From assembly GCA_030447905.1 (NCBI GenBank), contig JAUJNZ010000008.1, positions 93,333-157,332 of the forward strand: a DNA stretch of 64,000 nucleotides, in the 5' to 3' direction. The position numbers were made by a program, and so were the translations under genes. Shown in pieces: positions 32,242 to 40,824 of this stretch. The first letter of the stretch is position 1, and every line of letters starts with the position of its first letter. The DNA is from Thermoleophilaceae bacterium. Lineage in GTDB: Bacteria; Actinomycetota; Thermoleophilia; Solirubrobacterales; Thermoleophilaceae. The notes under the pieces were generated by a model. The model ran no database searches. It was not told the origin of the DNA and was given only the letters and a program-made list of their open reading frames with translations.

Positions 32242-32931
32242 TTAGGCCTCGGCGGTCGAGCGCGGTTCGCGCGCCGGCTCGATGCCGGCGAGCGCGGCGC
32301 GGGTACGCGGCGCCGTGACCGGTTCTCTCTCGCGCAGGCGCGCGGCGAGCGACGTCAGGTCCTCGGGCGTGTCCACGTCGTGCTCGAGCGCCGGGACTCG
32401 CTCGACGGCGTGGAGAACCCCGGCCCTCTGCGCGGAGCTGAGGTGGCGGGCGAGGCTGTCGGGCCCGAAGCTCGGGGCGAGCGCGCCGGGGGGACGGAGG
32501 ACCAGCGCGTTGGTCCCGGTGCCGTGGCGGTCGGGGACGATGGCCGCTCCGAGGCCCGCCGCGGCGGATCTGGCGCAGAGGCCGTCGAGATCGCCGGGCG
32601 CCACCAGCGGCGTGTCGCCCGGAACGAGCACGACGCGGTCGTGCCCTGCGGCGACGGCCCGGGCGACGCCGATCGTGGCGGCGGGGGACTGTCCGGCCTC
32701 GTCGGGGTCGAGGAGGACCTCGGCGCCGGCGCCTCGGGCCACCGCGGCGGCGCGCGCCTCGGCGGTGACCACCGCGACGCCGTCGATCTCGCCGGCCAGG
32801 GCGACGGCGGCGAGCACGTCGCCGAGCATGGCCTCGGCCAGCGCCGCTCGGGCGGGGGGGTCGAGCCGCGCGCGCAGGCGCCCCTTGGCGGCGTCGAACC
32901 TCTTGACCGGGAGGACGGCGAGCGTTCGCAT
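32242..32931 (-). CDS. cofC: 2-phospho-L-lactate / PEP guanylyltransferase
   Basis: This 229-residue nucleotidyltransferase-fold protein has MRTLAVLPVKRFDAAKGRLR at the start, LLDPDEAGQSPAATIGVARA, VVLVPGDTPLV and PDRHGTGTNALVLRP. CofC (FbiD in actinobacteria) activates phospholactate or PEP with GTP for the CofD step. It is 15 bases from the end of cofD and eight bases from the cofE start. PEP as the true substrate, as found in mycobacteria, is inferred from lineage and not from a residue I can point to. Confidence 0.92.
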   Translation of the reverse strand: MRTLAVLPVKRFDAAKGRLRARLDPPARAALAEAMLGDVLAAVALAGEIDGVAVVTAEARAAAVARGAGAEVLLDPDEAGQSPAATIGVARAVAAGHDRVVLVPGDTPLVAPGDLDGLCARSAAAGLGAAIVPDRHGTGTNALVLRPPGALAPSFGPDSLARHLSSAQRAGVLHAVERVPALEHDVDTPEDLTSLAARLREREPVTAPRTRAALAGIEPAREPRSTAEA

Positions 32932-32946
32932 CGGGCGGGTGCGGCC

Positions 32947-33855
32947 TTAGGGGCGGGAGAGGCTGCGGGCGAAGTCGAGCGTCGCAGCGGCCACCCGCGC
33001 GCGGGCCTCGGCGGAGTCCATCAGCGTGTCGATCTCGAGCCCCGCGACTCCGCTCACCGGCTCGTCGGCGACGACCCCGTCGATCACGCCCGCGTAGGCG
33101 TCTGCGACGCCCTGAGCGGTCGCCGCGATGCCCGCCTGCGCGCAGAAGGCCTCGGTCGGTCCCTTCACGGAGCGCCCGCCGACGAACGGGCTGACCGCGA
33201 CGGTCGGTGCTCCGGCGTCCGAGATCGCCTGGAGCATGCCGGGCAGGGCGAGGATCGGCCCGATCGAGATAACCGGGTTCGACGGCCCGATCACGATCGC
33301 CTCGGCGTCCGCGATCGCCTCGAGCACCTCGGGGGAGGGGGCGGCCCGCTCGATCCCCCACAGATCGACCTCCTCGACGGCCGGCTCGGCGCCCGCGACG
33401 ATCATGAACTCCTGGAAGGGCCACCAGCGCCCGCCCGCGCGCACGTGCGTGCGCACGGGCTCGTCGCTCATGGCCAGCACGCGCGCTCTGACTCCGAGCG
33501 CTTCGAGCACCGCCGCCTGGGCCTCGGTCAGGCGCCGGCCCGCCCGCAGGAGCTCGGTGCGCCCCAGGCACAGCGCGAGGTCGCGGTCGCCGAGTCGAAA
33601 CCAGGTCTCCCGCCCGGCGGCGGCGAGCGCGGTCATCACCTCCCAGGTGTCGCCGCGGAGGCCGTAGCCGCGCTCGTCGATCAGGTCGGCGAGCCAGAGC
33701 GCGACCAGGTCGGGATCGGGGGAGACGTGGACGCCGTACACCTCGACGTCGTCGGCGGTGTTGGCGATCACGCACAGGTCCTCGGGAGCGACCACGTCGA
33801 GCATTCCGCGGGCGAGCTTGGCCCCGCCGGTGCCTCCGGCGAGGACCGCTACCAC
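32947..33855 (-). CDS. cofD: 2-phospho-L-lactate transferase, F420-0 forming
   Basis: A 302-residue protein from the GTG at 33855. The N-terminal AVLAGGTGGAKLARGMLDVV is the CofD/FbiA nucleotide-binding loop, followed by VIANTADDVEVYGVHVSPDP, AIVIGPSNPVISIGPILALP and VAVSPFVGGRSVKGPTEAFC. It joins the phosphoester group from CofC to Fo. The start overlaps the end of the upstream oxidoreductase gene by seven bases, which supports co-translation. Confidence 0.95.
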   Translation of the reverse strand: MVAVLAGGTGGAKLARGMLDVVAPEDLCVIANTADDVEVYGVHVSPDPDLVALWLADLIDERGYGLRGDTWEVMTALAAAGRETWFRLGDRDLALCLGRTELLRAGRRLTEAQAAVLEALGVRARVLAMSDEPVRTHVRAGGRWWPFQEFMIVAGAEPAVEEVDLWGIERAAPSPEVLEAIADAEAIVIGPSNPVISIGPILALPGMLQAISDAGAPTVAVSPFVGGRSVKGPTEAFCAQAGIAATAQGVADAYAGVIDGVVADEPVSGVAGLEIDTLMDSAEARARVAAATLDFARSLSRP

Positions 33856-34532
33856 CGGGGCTCTCGGAGGCCGGTGAGCCGGATGCCCGCCGTGGCCTTG
33901 TTGCGCGCGTTGACCGAGATCAGCAGGGGGGTCAGGCCCTCGACGAGCCGGGCGGTCTCGAGCGCGCCGGCGTTCACCGCGCGCAGGCCGGGGATGCGGT
34001 CGATCAGCTCGGCGACCGCGCGCTTTGAGTCGCGGGCGTCACCGCACACGAGCACGTCCTCGTCGAGCTCGTGATCGAGGTCTGAGAGCAGATGCCCGGC
34101 GACGGTGTGCAGGGCGCTCACCACCGTCACTCCCTCCGGGACCAACTCCTGGGCTTGCTGGGCGGCCGACCCCTGCGGGACCCCGAGGATGCGCGTCGCC
34201 CTGCCGGAGATCGCGGCCGCCATCGGCACGGTGGCGTCGACGAGGATCTGCCCCGGCCGCAGCGCCTCGCGCAGGTTGGTCAGGTTGTCGGACTGGGCAC
34301 GGAAGGGGACCGTGAGGAAGACGATCTCGCCGCGAGGGGCGGCCTCGGCGTTCTCGAGCCCCTCGATCGCGCCGTCGGGGACGCGCTCGCGCGCCTTATC
34401 GGCGGACTCGCGCGCGCGGTCGGCCCCGCGCGAGCCGATGATCACCGATACGCCCGCTCGGGCGAGGCGGACCGCCAGGCCGAAGCCGAGCGTGCCGGTG
34501 CCGCCGACGATCGGTACCGGTGCGGAGCCCAC
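33849..34532 (-). CDS. fno: F420:NADPH oxidoreductase (Fno)
   Basis: A 227-residue Rossmann protein, GTG-started, with PIVGGTGTLGFGLAVRLARA (NADP-binding loop), SVIIGSRG with SR as the 2'-phosphate clamp, and VFLTVPF, DATVPMA and VVSALHTVAGHLL. Fno moves hydride between NADPH and F420. It is the first gene of the minus-strand F420 group, so reduction capacity is made together with the cofactor itself. Confidence 0.9.
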   Translation of the reverse strand: MGSAPVPIVGGTGTLGFGLAVRLARAGVSVIIGSRGADRARESADKARERVPDGAIEGLENAEAAPRGEIVFLTVPFRAQSDNLTNLREALRPGQILVDATVPMAAAISGRATRILGVPQGSAAQQAQELVPEGVTVVSALHTVAGHLLSDLDHELDEDVLVCGDARDSKRAVAELIDRIPGLRAVNAGALETARLVEGLTPLLISVNARNKATAGIRLTGLREPRW

Positions 34533-34563
34533 GCGCGGCGAGGGTAGACGGGGGAGGCGGTTC

Positions 34564-35343
34564 CTACCGCCCCGCGAAGGCGGGCGTTCGCCTGTCGAGG
34601 AACGCCTGCGCTCCCTCGGCGAAGTCGCCCGAGGAGGCGAGCAACCGCTGGGCGGTCAGCTCCTGCTCGAGCGTCGAGGCGAGTGCCGGCTTCGCCGCGG
34701 CGTCGAGCACCCGCTTGGAGAGTCCGACCGCGAGGGGCGCGCACTCGAGCAGCTCCCGGCAGAGCGAGTCGGTAGCGGCCTCGAGCTCGCCCGGAGGCGC
34801 GGTCCGGTTGGCCAGGCCGATCCGATAGGCCTCGCGACCGTCGATCAGCCTGCCGGTCATGACGAGCTCCTTGGCGATGCCGAGCCCGACGACGGCCGGG
34901 AGGCGAGAGCAGCCGCCGACGTCGGGCAGGAGGCCGATGCGGGTCTCGACGAGCCCCGTAACCGCGTCCTCGGCCATCGTGCGCAGGTCGCAGGCGAGCG
35001 CGAGCTCGAGCGCGCTCCCGATGCAGCCGCCGTGGATCTGGCAGATCGTGGGCTTGGGCATCTCCTCGAGCGTGGTCCAGGCGCGCAGGCACGCGGTGCG
35101 GAGCGGGCGCAGCTTCTCGGGGTCTTCGGCCAGGCTCTGGAGCTCGCTTACGTCCATGCCCGCCGAGAACGTCGGGCCGTCGCCGCGGACCACGACCGCG
35201 CGGACGGAGGGCTCGGCGGCGGCGGTGTCGAACGCCTCCCCGAGGGCGCCCACGAGCTCCTCGTCGAGCGCGTTGCGCTTCTCGCCGCGGGTGAGCACGA
35301 CATGGCGGACCGCTCCCCGATCCTCGATCTCGACGACGCTCAT
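34564..35343 (-). CDS. enoyl-CoA hydratase/isomerase family protein
   Basis: A 259-residue crotonase-fold protein with GAGGAG seven bases before the ATG. The oxyanion-hole strands are FSAGMDVSELQ and IHGGCIGSALELALACDLR. Both catalytic glutamates of hydratases appear to be kept: the one in LELALACD and the one in GLVETRIGLLPDVGG. This fits hydratase activity, though isomerase or other crotonase reactions cannot be excluded. The CoA substrate is unknown. It lies 31 bases from the F420 operon but has its own ribosome site. Confidence 0.85.
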   Translation of the reverse strand: MSVVEIEDRGAVRHVVLTRGEKRNALDEELVGALGEAFDTAAAEPSVRAVVVRGDGPTFSAGMDVSELQSLAEDPEKLRPLRTACLRAWTTLEEMPKPTICQIHGGCIGSALELALACDLRTMAEDAVTGLVETRIGLLPDVGGCSRLPAVVGLGIAKELVMTGRLIDGREAYRIGLANRTAPPGELEAATDSLCRELLECAPLAVGLSKRVLDAAAKPALASTLEQELTAQRLLASSGDFAEGAQAFLDRRTPAFAGR

Positions 35344-35510
35344 GACTCCTCGCCTTTGCGGTGGCCTCTGCCGCCGGACAGCCTAGGTCAATGCCCGCAG
35401 ACTCGGGCCCGCGCGGCCCACGCCGAAAGCTCGGGGCCACCGCCGGCCCTGTGGGTCGGCCTCAGGCGACTGACGCCCGCAGCGGCGCGACGCGGTTATC
35501 TTCCCGATCG

Positions 35511-37037
35511 ATGAAGGCGCGTCTTCTCGGGCTGTTGTTGCCGCTCCTGGTTCTCATCGCGTTGGTCGCCACCGCGCTCGCTTTCCTGCTTCCTGCGGTG
35601 GAGCCACCGGGGGCGATCGTCACACCGACGGAGTCACTCGTCCTCCTCGGGCTGACCCTCCTGGCTGCCGCGCTCGTCGTGCTCGCCTGGTGGAGGGAGC
35701 GGCGCCAGAAGGGGCGCGAGCTCGACGAGCGCGACCGGCGCCTTCAGGAGCGCGACGAGCGGGTGCGCGAGCGCGAGGAGCAGCTGAGCGAGCGCGACGA
35801 GCAACTGACCGCGCGGGAGAACCAGGTCCGCCAACTCGAGGAGCGCCTCGAAGAGGAGCGCCGTACCTCGTCTCGGCTCGGCGAGGCCCGCCGAGCCGAG
35901 AGGGAGTACAGCCGGCAGCTCCGTACCGAGCTGTCGCGCGTCGTCTCCGAAAGGGGGCCGCTCGGGCGGACCGACGACATCCCTCAGCTCATCCTTCGGC
36001 TTGCGGTCAGCCTGCTCGAGGCCGAGAAGGGGGTGCTCCTCTCGGGTCGGGACAGAGGTGGCGACGGCGACCTCGACCTCCTCGCCGCCGAGGGATTCGC
36101 CGAGGATCCGCAGCGCAGCGAGCTCGTGCAGCGCTTCGCCCACCAGGTGATCGAGCGCGACACGGCGGTTCGCGAGGACAGCCCCGCAGGCGGAGCAGAC
36201 GGCGGCCCGCAGCCCGCCGAGGCCGAGATCGAGAACCTCGTCGCCATCCCGCTCTACGTTCGCGACGAGTTCGAGGGCGTGGTGGTGTGCGCGAACCGGC
36301 GCGGCGGGTTCGAGGAGCTCGACGACGAGACGCTCGTCGCCCTCGGCGATCAGGCGGGCAGCCTGCTCGACAACGCTCGCCTTCGTGGCGAGCTGCGGGG
36401 CGCGTACCTCTCGACTGTCGCCCTCCTCGCCGAGGCCCTCGAGGTCAAGGATCCCTTTCTGCGCAGCCACTCCGAGGAGGTCTCGAGCTACGTATCCGCG
36501 GTGGCGGAGCAGCTCGAGGTTCCGGAGCCCCAGCGCGAGGAGCTCCTGTTCGCCTCGCTGCTGCACGACATCGGGAAGATCGGCATCAGCGAGAGCATTC
36601 TGCTCAAGCCCGCCGCCCTCACCGCCGAGGAGCGCGGGGTGATCGAGCTGCATCCCCGCATCGGCTGCCGCCTGGTCGAGCAGGTGCCGGCGTTGCGGCC
36701 GCTCGGTCCCGCGATCCTCCACCACCACGAGCGCTGGGACGGCGGCGGCTACCCGGCCCGCCTGACCGGTCCCCAGATCCCGCTCGAGGCGCGGATCGTG
36801 GCCGTCGCCGACTCCTTCAGCGCCATGACCGCCGATCGGCCCTACCGCGGGCGGATGCCGGTCGAGGATGCCTGCACCGAGCTCGAGGCCTGCGCCGGCA
36901 CGCAGTTCGATCCCCGGGTCGTCACCGCCTTCGTCGCGGCGGTCCGCCGCCGGCCGCCCGTCCCGGGAGGAGGGTGGTGGCCCCCGCTCTCGACGATTCC
37001 CAGGTCCACCTCCGGCGCGGCGACCGAGAGCTTCTGA
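35511..37037 (+). CDS. membrane-anchored GAF / HD-GYP signalling protein
   Basis: The 508-residue protein has two N-terminal membrane helices (about 5-27 and 42-63), a long charged coiled coil (about 64-150), a GAF sensor domain (about 155-300) and an HD-GYP domain (about 310-480). The metal and signature residues are LHDIGKIGISE near residue 352, HHHERWDGGGYP and ADSFSAMTADRPYRGR. HD-GYP proteins hydrolyse cyclic di-GMP. The GAF ligand is unknown. A GGDEF/EAL protein at 57673-60036 could make the opposing signal. Confidence 0.88.
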   Translation: MKARLLGLLLPLLVLIALVATALAFLLPAVEPPGAIVTPTESLVLLGLTLLAAALVVLAWWRERRQKGRELDERDRRLQERDERVREREEQLSERDEQLTARENQVRQLEERLEEERRTSSRLGEARRAEREYSRQLRTELSRVVSERGPLGRTDDIPQLILRLAVSLLEAEKGVLLSGRDRGGDGDLDLLAAEGFAEDPQRSELVQRFAHQVIERDTAVREDSPAGGADGGPQPAEAEIENLVAIPLYVRDEFEGVVVCANRRGGFEELDDETLVALGDQAGSLLDNARLRGELRGAYLSTVALLAEALEVKDPFLRSHSEEVSSYVSAVAEQLEVPEPQREELLFASLLHDIGKIGISESILLKPAALTAEERGVIELHPRIGCRLVEQVPALRPLGPAILHHHERWDGGGYPARLTGPQIPLEARIVAVADSFSAMTADRPYRGRMPVEDACTELEACAGTQFDPRVVTAFVAAVRRRPPVPGGGWWPPLSTIPRSTSGAATESF

Positions 37038-37210
37038 TTGGCTTCGGCTCGCTCGCCGTAATCGACAGCCTTCCGTCCGCTGGCGCCCACAGCGCCCGAC
37101 GCCCCGTTGCCGTCGTGAGCGACCCGCGCGTGCGCGAGTAGCCCTGTCGTGTCGGCTGCCTAGGGGGTAGCTGCTTCTTCCATCGGCCCCGAGGCGCCCG
37201 CGGCGCCGCC

Positions 37211-38317
37211 TCAAACCCGCGCGAGACCGGCCTCACGACAGCCCTGCTCGAGGACGTCGAGGCCGAAGCCGTCGACGGGCCCGAGCGCTCCGACGCCCTC
37301 GAGCCCTCCCACAGCGGCGCGCTCGGCCCCCCATGCCAGGATCGCCGCGGTGAACGCGTAGACGTTCTGGCCGTCGAGGCGCACCTCGGCGAGCCGGCGC
37401 CCCGTGGCGTCGCGGGCGACCGCGACGACGTGCGATCCGGTGCGAGCGCGGGAGGCGGCGTCCGGGCCGCCGCTGGAACCTCCGGGAACGCGTGCGGTGA
37501 GGGTCCGCAGCGCCGGCCCGGTGATCGGCGCGCGGGCGAACACGCTCGTGGGAATCGCCAGGCCCTGGAGCACGCGCGAGACCGGACCCGCCCAGCCGAG
37601 GTAAACGCCGACCTCCCGTAGGGCCGGCTCGAGGCGGGGCAGCGCAAAGTGCTCCGAGGCCCCGATCGAGATCGCCGAAGCGTCCCTGCCGCGCAGCTCG
37701 AAGGCCTGCACGTGGCGGCCGTTGGGCTCGGTGACAAGGTGGCCGTCGCGAAAGGCGAAACCCGGCTCCGCCGCCGCCCCCGCGAGCGAGGCGAGCGTGC
37801 CGCCGCTCCAGGCGCCGATCGCCGACCCTCCGGTGATGAAGTAGCCGACGTCGACCAGCGCCGCCCGCCGGTCGGCCTCGCGCAACGCGAGCGCGCCCGC
37901 GAGGTTGCCGGGGACGTAGTCGTACCCGAACGCGGTGAGCAGACCGCAGCCGGCCCGCTCGGCGGCCGGGCCAAAGCGCTCGAACACCCGACGTACGAAG
38001 GCCGGCTCGCCGGCGGAGTCGAGGTAGGTGGCCCGGGCGGCGAGCGCCGCCTGGAGCGCCGGCTCCCCGAGGCGGGCGAACGGCCCGACCGTGGTGACCA
38101 GAACGTCGCCCCGCTCGAGCAGGGCGGCGATGCTCTCCGGCCGGGCGCTGTCGGCGACCGCAACCTCGAGCGAGGGATCGAGCTCACGGGCCAGCGACTC
38201 GAGCTTCTCGGCGCTGCGCGCGGCGAGCAAGGGCTTCAGGCCGCGCGCCACGAGCGCCTCGGCGGTCAGGCGGCCGGTGTAGCCGGTGGCCCCGAAGAGG
38301 ACGATGCGGCCGGGCAC
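37211..38317 (-). CDS. saccharopine dehydrogenase-like NAD(P)-binding protein
   Basis: A 368-residue protein with an N-terminal Rossmann loop IVLFGATGYTGRLTAEALVA, then LLAARSAEKLESLARELDP, VLVTTVGPFARLGEPALQAA and YLDSAGEPAFVRRVFERFG. The group includes trans-acting enoyl reductases and uncharacterised saccharopine reductase-like proteins. In actinobacteria, members act on lipid or polyketide intermediates. No partner gene lies next to it, so the substrate is open. Confidence 0.8.
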   Translation of the reverse strand: MPGRIVLFGATGYTGRLTAEALVARGLKPLLAARSAEKLESLARELDPSLEVAVADSARPESIAALLERGDVLVTTVGPFARLGEPALQAALAARATYLDSAGEPAFVRRVFERFGPAAERAGCGLLTAFGYDYVPGNLAGALALREADRRAALVDVGYFITGGSAIGAWSGGTLASLAGAAAEPGFAFRDGHLVTEPNGRHVQAFELRGRDASAISIGASEHFALPRLEPALREVGVYLGWAGPVSRVLQGLAIPTSVFARAPITGPALRTLTARVPGGSSGGPDAASRARTGSHVVAVARDATGRRLAEVRLDGQNVYAFTAAILAWGAERAAVGGLEGVGALGPVDGFGLDVLEQGCREAGLARV

Positions 38318-38387
38318 GGGCGCAGTCTAGGTGCGGGGTTTGGGGGAGTCGACGCGATCAGCCAGAGGCGCGACGACGGTCCGCCTA

Positions 38388-38471
38388 TGCCCGGGGCGGG
38401 ACTCGAACCCGCACGCCCTCGCGGGCAGAGCATTTTGAGTGCTCCGCGTCTGCCGATTCCGCCACCCGGGC
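38388..38471 (-). tRNA. tRNA-Leu (anticodon CAA)
   Basis: The 84-base minus-strand sequence folds into a class II tRNA. The acceptor stem is GCCCGGG/CCCGGGC with discriminator A, the anticodon loop CTCAAAA in stem GAGCA/TGCTC, there is a long variable arm, and the T arm is GCGGGTTCGAGTCCCGC. The anticodon CAA reads UUG. CCA is not encoded. Confidence 0.95.
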
Positions 38472-38659
38472 GGGCGAGGGGAAGACTAGCCCGCCCGATC
38501 GATCGGTCTCCGATCGTGGGTGCCTGATGGGCCGCCTACCCGGTCGAACTTGCCGGCGAGTACCCCTCGGCGTTTCTCATTTCGGCTGGGGAGGCGCCCG
38601 AAAAAGCGCGGCGCAGTCGGCGCAAGGCTTTCCCTTCACGCTCCGTGGCGCCCAGCGAG

Positions 38660-38743
38660 TGCGGATGGAGGGACTCGAACCCCCAAGGGACAAAGCCCAC
38701 CGCGTCCTAAGCGCGGCGCGTCTGCCAGTTCCGCCACATCCGC
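38660..38743 (-). tRNA. tRNA-Leu (anticodon UAG)
   Basis: An 84-base class II tRNA on the minus strand, with acceptor stem GCGGATG/CATCCGC and discriminator A. The anticodon stem is CCGCG/CGCGG with loop CTTAGGA (anticodon TAG), a long variable arm follows, and the T loop is GTTCGAGTCC. It reads CUA and possibly other CUN codons. Confidence 0.95.
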
Positions 38744-38796
38744 GGGGACGCCCGATTGTAGGCCGCACGTGCGCCGCCTAGAATCGCAGTCCCCCA

Positions 38797-38870
38797 GGGG
38801 CACTGGCCAAACTGGCTAAGGCACCGGTCTCCAAAACCGGCGATTCCAGGTTCGAGTCCTGGGTGCCCCG
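38797..38870 (+). tRNA. tRNA-Trp (anticodon CCA)
   Basis: A 74-base class I tRNA on the plus strand. The acceptor stem is GGGGCAC/GTGCCCC with discriminator G, as expected for bacterial tRNA-Trp. The anticodon stem is CCGGT/ACCGG with loop CTCCAAA (anticodon CCA), and the T arm is CCAGGTTCGAGTCCTGG. The usually associated secE-nusG-ribosomal genes are not downstream; the decayed region follows instead. Confidence 0.95.
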
Positions 38871-39059
38871 CTGGCTCTCGTCTAGCCATCCGGCATGTGG
38901 CAGTGTCCGCCCGTCGAGGAACTGGAACGGGTGCAGGACCACACGTATCTCGGCTCTCAGACCTGCTGAAAGTTGGCTGCCTTGGGTCCTTGTCGCCCGA
39001 CTCGGGCGTCCGCTCGGAAGACCGCCCCAGCACGTCCCCGCGGAGTAGCATCACCGTCG

Positions 39060-39485
39060 ATGGAGCGGAGAGCTAACTGGCCAGCAGCGGAGGTCGAGGC
39101 GACCGACGAGGGCTATGTCCTCAGAGTCCCCATCGAAGGTGAGCCCGACGCCGATTGGGACGACGCTTTTCGCCGGGCCGCCGAAGCCCACCGCCATGAG
39201 GTGTGGGGCGGTCAGTGGGGGCACGTCCGTCCTGGCCTCAATGAGATCCGGGTCGAGCAGGTCAGCGAAGGCTCCGAGCAGGCGCTGCGGGCGTTCCTCG
39301 ACCGTTGCATCCTTGAGGCCCACGAACGGACGCGCCAGGAGGCCGCTGACCGGAGGGAGGATGAAGAGGCGCTCGAGCGTCGGCGGACCGAGGCTTCGTA
39401 CGGGTATCAACCAACAGAGGGCGGGAGCGCTGCCTCTGCGCAGCGCATGACGGAGACTTTCCGCAATCGAGCACCGCCACGTTGA
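39060..39485 (+). CDS. hypothetical protein
   Basis: A 141-residue protein from the ATG at 39060. It is soluble and highly charged, with VEATDEGYVLRVPIEGEPDA, then WDDAFRRAAEAHRHEVWGGQ and LRAFLDRCILEAHERTRQEA, and a charged helical tail. I recognise no family. It is the first frame after the tRNA group and one of few complete ones before the Calx-beta remnant. Confidence 0.55.
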   Translation: MERRANWPAAEVEATDEGYVLRVPIEGEPDADWDDAFRRAAEAHRHEVWGGQWGHVRPGLNEIRVEQVSEGSEQALRAFLDRCILEAHERTRQEAADRREDEEALERRRTEASYGYQPTEGGSAASAQRMTETFRNRAPPR

Positions 39486-39514
39486 GAGTCTCAGCTCACG
39501 CACGTCCGCAGCTC

Positions 39515-39899
39515 ATCGATCCAGGACGGCGACGGCCGCGGCACGATCGTCGACAGCGACCCGCCTCCTACGCCTCGGATCTCGGACACCTGCTTGGTCG
39601 AGGGCAACACGGCCAGCCGCTCTGCGCGCTTCACCGTGCGGCTCTCGACCGCCAGCGCTAAGACCGTCGCCGTGCGCTTCGGGACTCAGCACGGAAGTGC
39701 CCGAGCCTCCAGTGACTTCGGCGCCCGCAGCGCCTCGCTCACCTACGCCTCGGCCAGACGGCGAAGACGGTCACCGTTCCCCCGTTCGAGGCGAACGACG
39801 GAGAGCCTGCCGAGACCTTCCTCGTCAATCTCTTCAGGCCGGCGAACGCCGCGATCGCCGATCGCCCAAGGCCGCGCCACTATCTTGAACGACGACTAG
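39515..39899 (+). pseudogene. remnant of a Calx-beta repeat protein
   Basis: The reading DGRGTIVDSDPPPTPRISD, CLVEGNTASRSARFTVRLST, VAVRFGTQHGSARASSDF, then AKTVTVPPFEANDGEPAETF, LVNLFRPANAAIAD and QGRATILNDD is the end of one Calx-beta repeat and one further full repeat. To read it through, one base must be added near 39755 and one removed near 39868. No start or secretion signal is present, so this is the C-terminal remnant of a larger surface protein. Confidence 0.7.
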
Positions 39900-40208
39900 T
39901 GGTCCGTCCTGCGACCACGGCGAGCGGTGCTAAGACAAACCAGTGGCGCCCGAGCAGGGGCCCGGCGAACCGTACACGCGACCACCAGCCGAGAAGAGCA
40001 ACCACGTGAGGGTCGCGCCTGGGCGACGACGACGGTCAAAGCCGCGGCCCTTTCTGAGATCATGAGCCGCATGATCGACCTCTGGGCACCGGCCCGGCGG
40101 GTAGACCAGCCGGCAACGTACCCTCCGCGCAGACACGCCGTGGCGCTTGCCCGGGGCCGCGTCAGGGTGCCGCGGAACCTCTGCCGCTGACCCAGGCGCG
40201 TCTTCGCG
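39900..40208. other. 309-bp stretch without a recognised gene
   Basis: Frames exist on both strands but lack a Shine-Dalgarno sequence, known motifs or the GC3 bias of the neighbours. I see nothing I can name here; it may be decayed DNA following the Calx-beta remnant. Confidence 0.5.
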
Positions 40209-40787
40209 ATGTCACCCACCGAGGACAAGCGCGACGCGGTCGAGGCCGCCGCTCGCCCCCTGCGCGAGCGATGGCTCGCCGAGGCTGGCCAACTCGCGGA
40301 GGCGGAGAAGGCGCTGAGGCAAGCCGATCGCGAGCACGACCGCGCCCTGCGGAAGGGGCGAAGGCTGCGGCTTGCGCGAAGGCCGTCGCACTCCTCGGAG
40401 CGAGAGCCCGAGACTCCGGCGGACGGGATGGACGCGGCCGGCCATAGAAGCCGGGCGATCGCTGAGACCCGAACGATGCTCGGGGACCTGGGCGGCCTGC
40501 TGGCTGAGGGTGAAGAGGTCCTCGACATGGCCGCGGGGATCAGCGCCGGCCACGACGGGGTTCTCGTCGTCACCGACCGGCGACTGATCTTCGTGGCACC
40601 CCGTCGCACGCTGTCTGTTCGACACGAGGACATCGATCGAGTCGAGATGAGGGGGCGGCGGTGGCTCGGCACGAGGATTTCGGTCTTCTCTCCAGAGGGC
40701 AGGGCTACGTTCAGCGGAATCCGCGCGCCTCACGCGAGCGAGCTGGCCGACCTTCTCGAAGAGCGCTCGGCAGTCAGCGCGGGCTAG
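40209..40787 (+). CDS. bacterial PH-domain (YokE-like) protein with helical N-terminus
   Basis: A 192-residue protein with a charged helical N-terminal half (RDAVEAAARPLRERWLAEAG...) and a C-terminal PH-like domain at about residues 95-187: LAEGEEVLDMAAGI, DGVLVVTDRRLIFVAPRRTL, VRHEDIDRVEMRGRRWLGTR and ISVFSPEGRATFSGIRA. Such domains occur in soluble proteins of unknown role and may bind peptides or lipids. No membrane segment is seen. Confidence 0.75.
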   Translation: MSPTEDKRDAVEAAARPLRERWLAEAGQLAEAEKALRQADREHDRALRKGRRLRLARRPSHSSEREPETPADGMDAAGHRSRAIAETRTMLGDLGGLLAEGEEVLDMAAGISAGHDGVLVVTDRRLIFVAPRRTLSVRHEDIDRVEMRGRRWLGTRISVFSPEGRATFSGIRAPHASELADLLEERSAVSAG

Positions 40788-40824
40788 GCGCACGGGTACC
40801 CTCAGCCCGCGCGGGCGAGGCCGG

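Noticed and set aside
37038..37210. Small frames between the HD-GYP gene and the saccharopine-like gene
   Set aside because: Short, unsupported, and without ribosome sites; treated as intergenic between convergent genes.
38388..38870. tRNA-linked integrase or attachment-site repeat
   Set aside because: No integrase frame and no second copy of the tRNA-Trp 3' end that I can see by eye.
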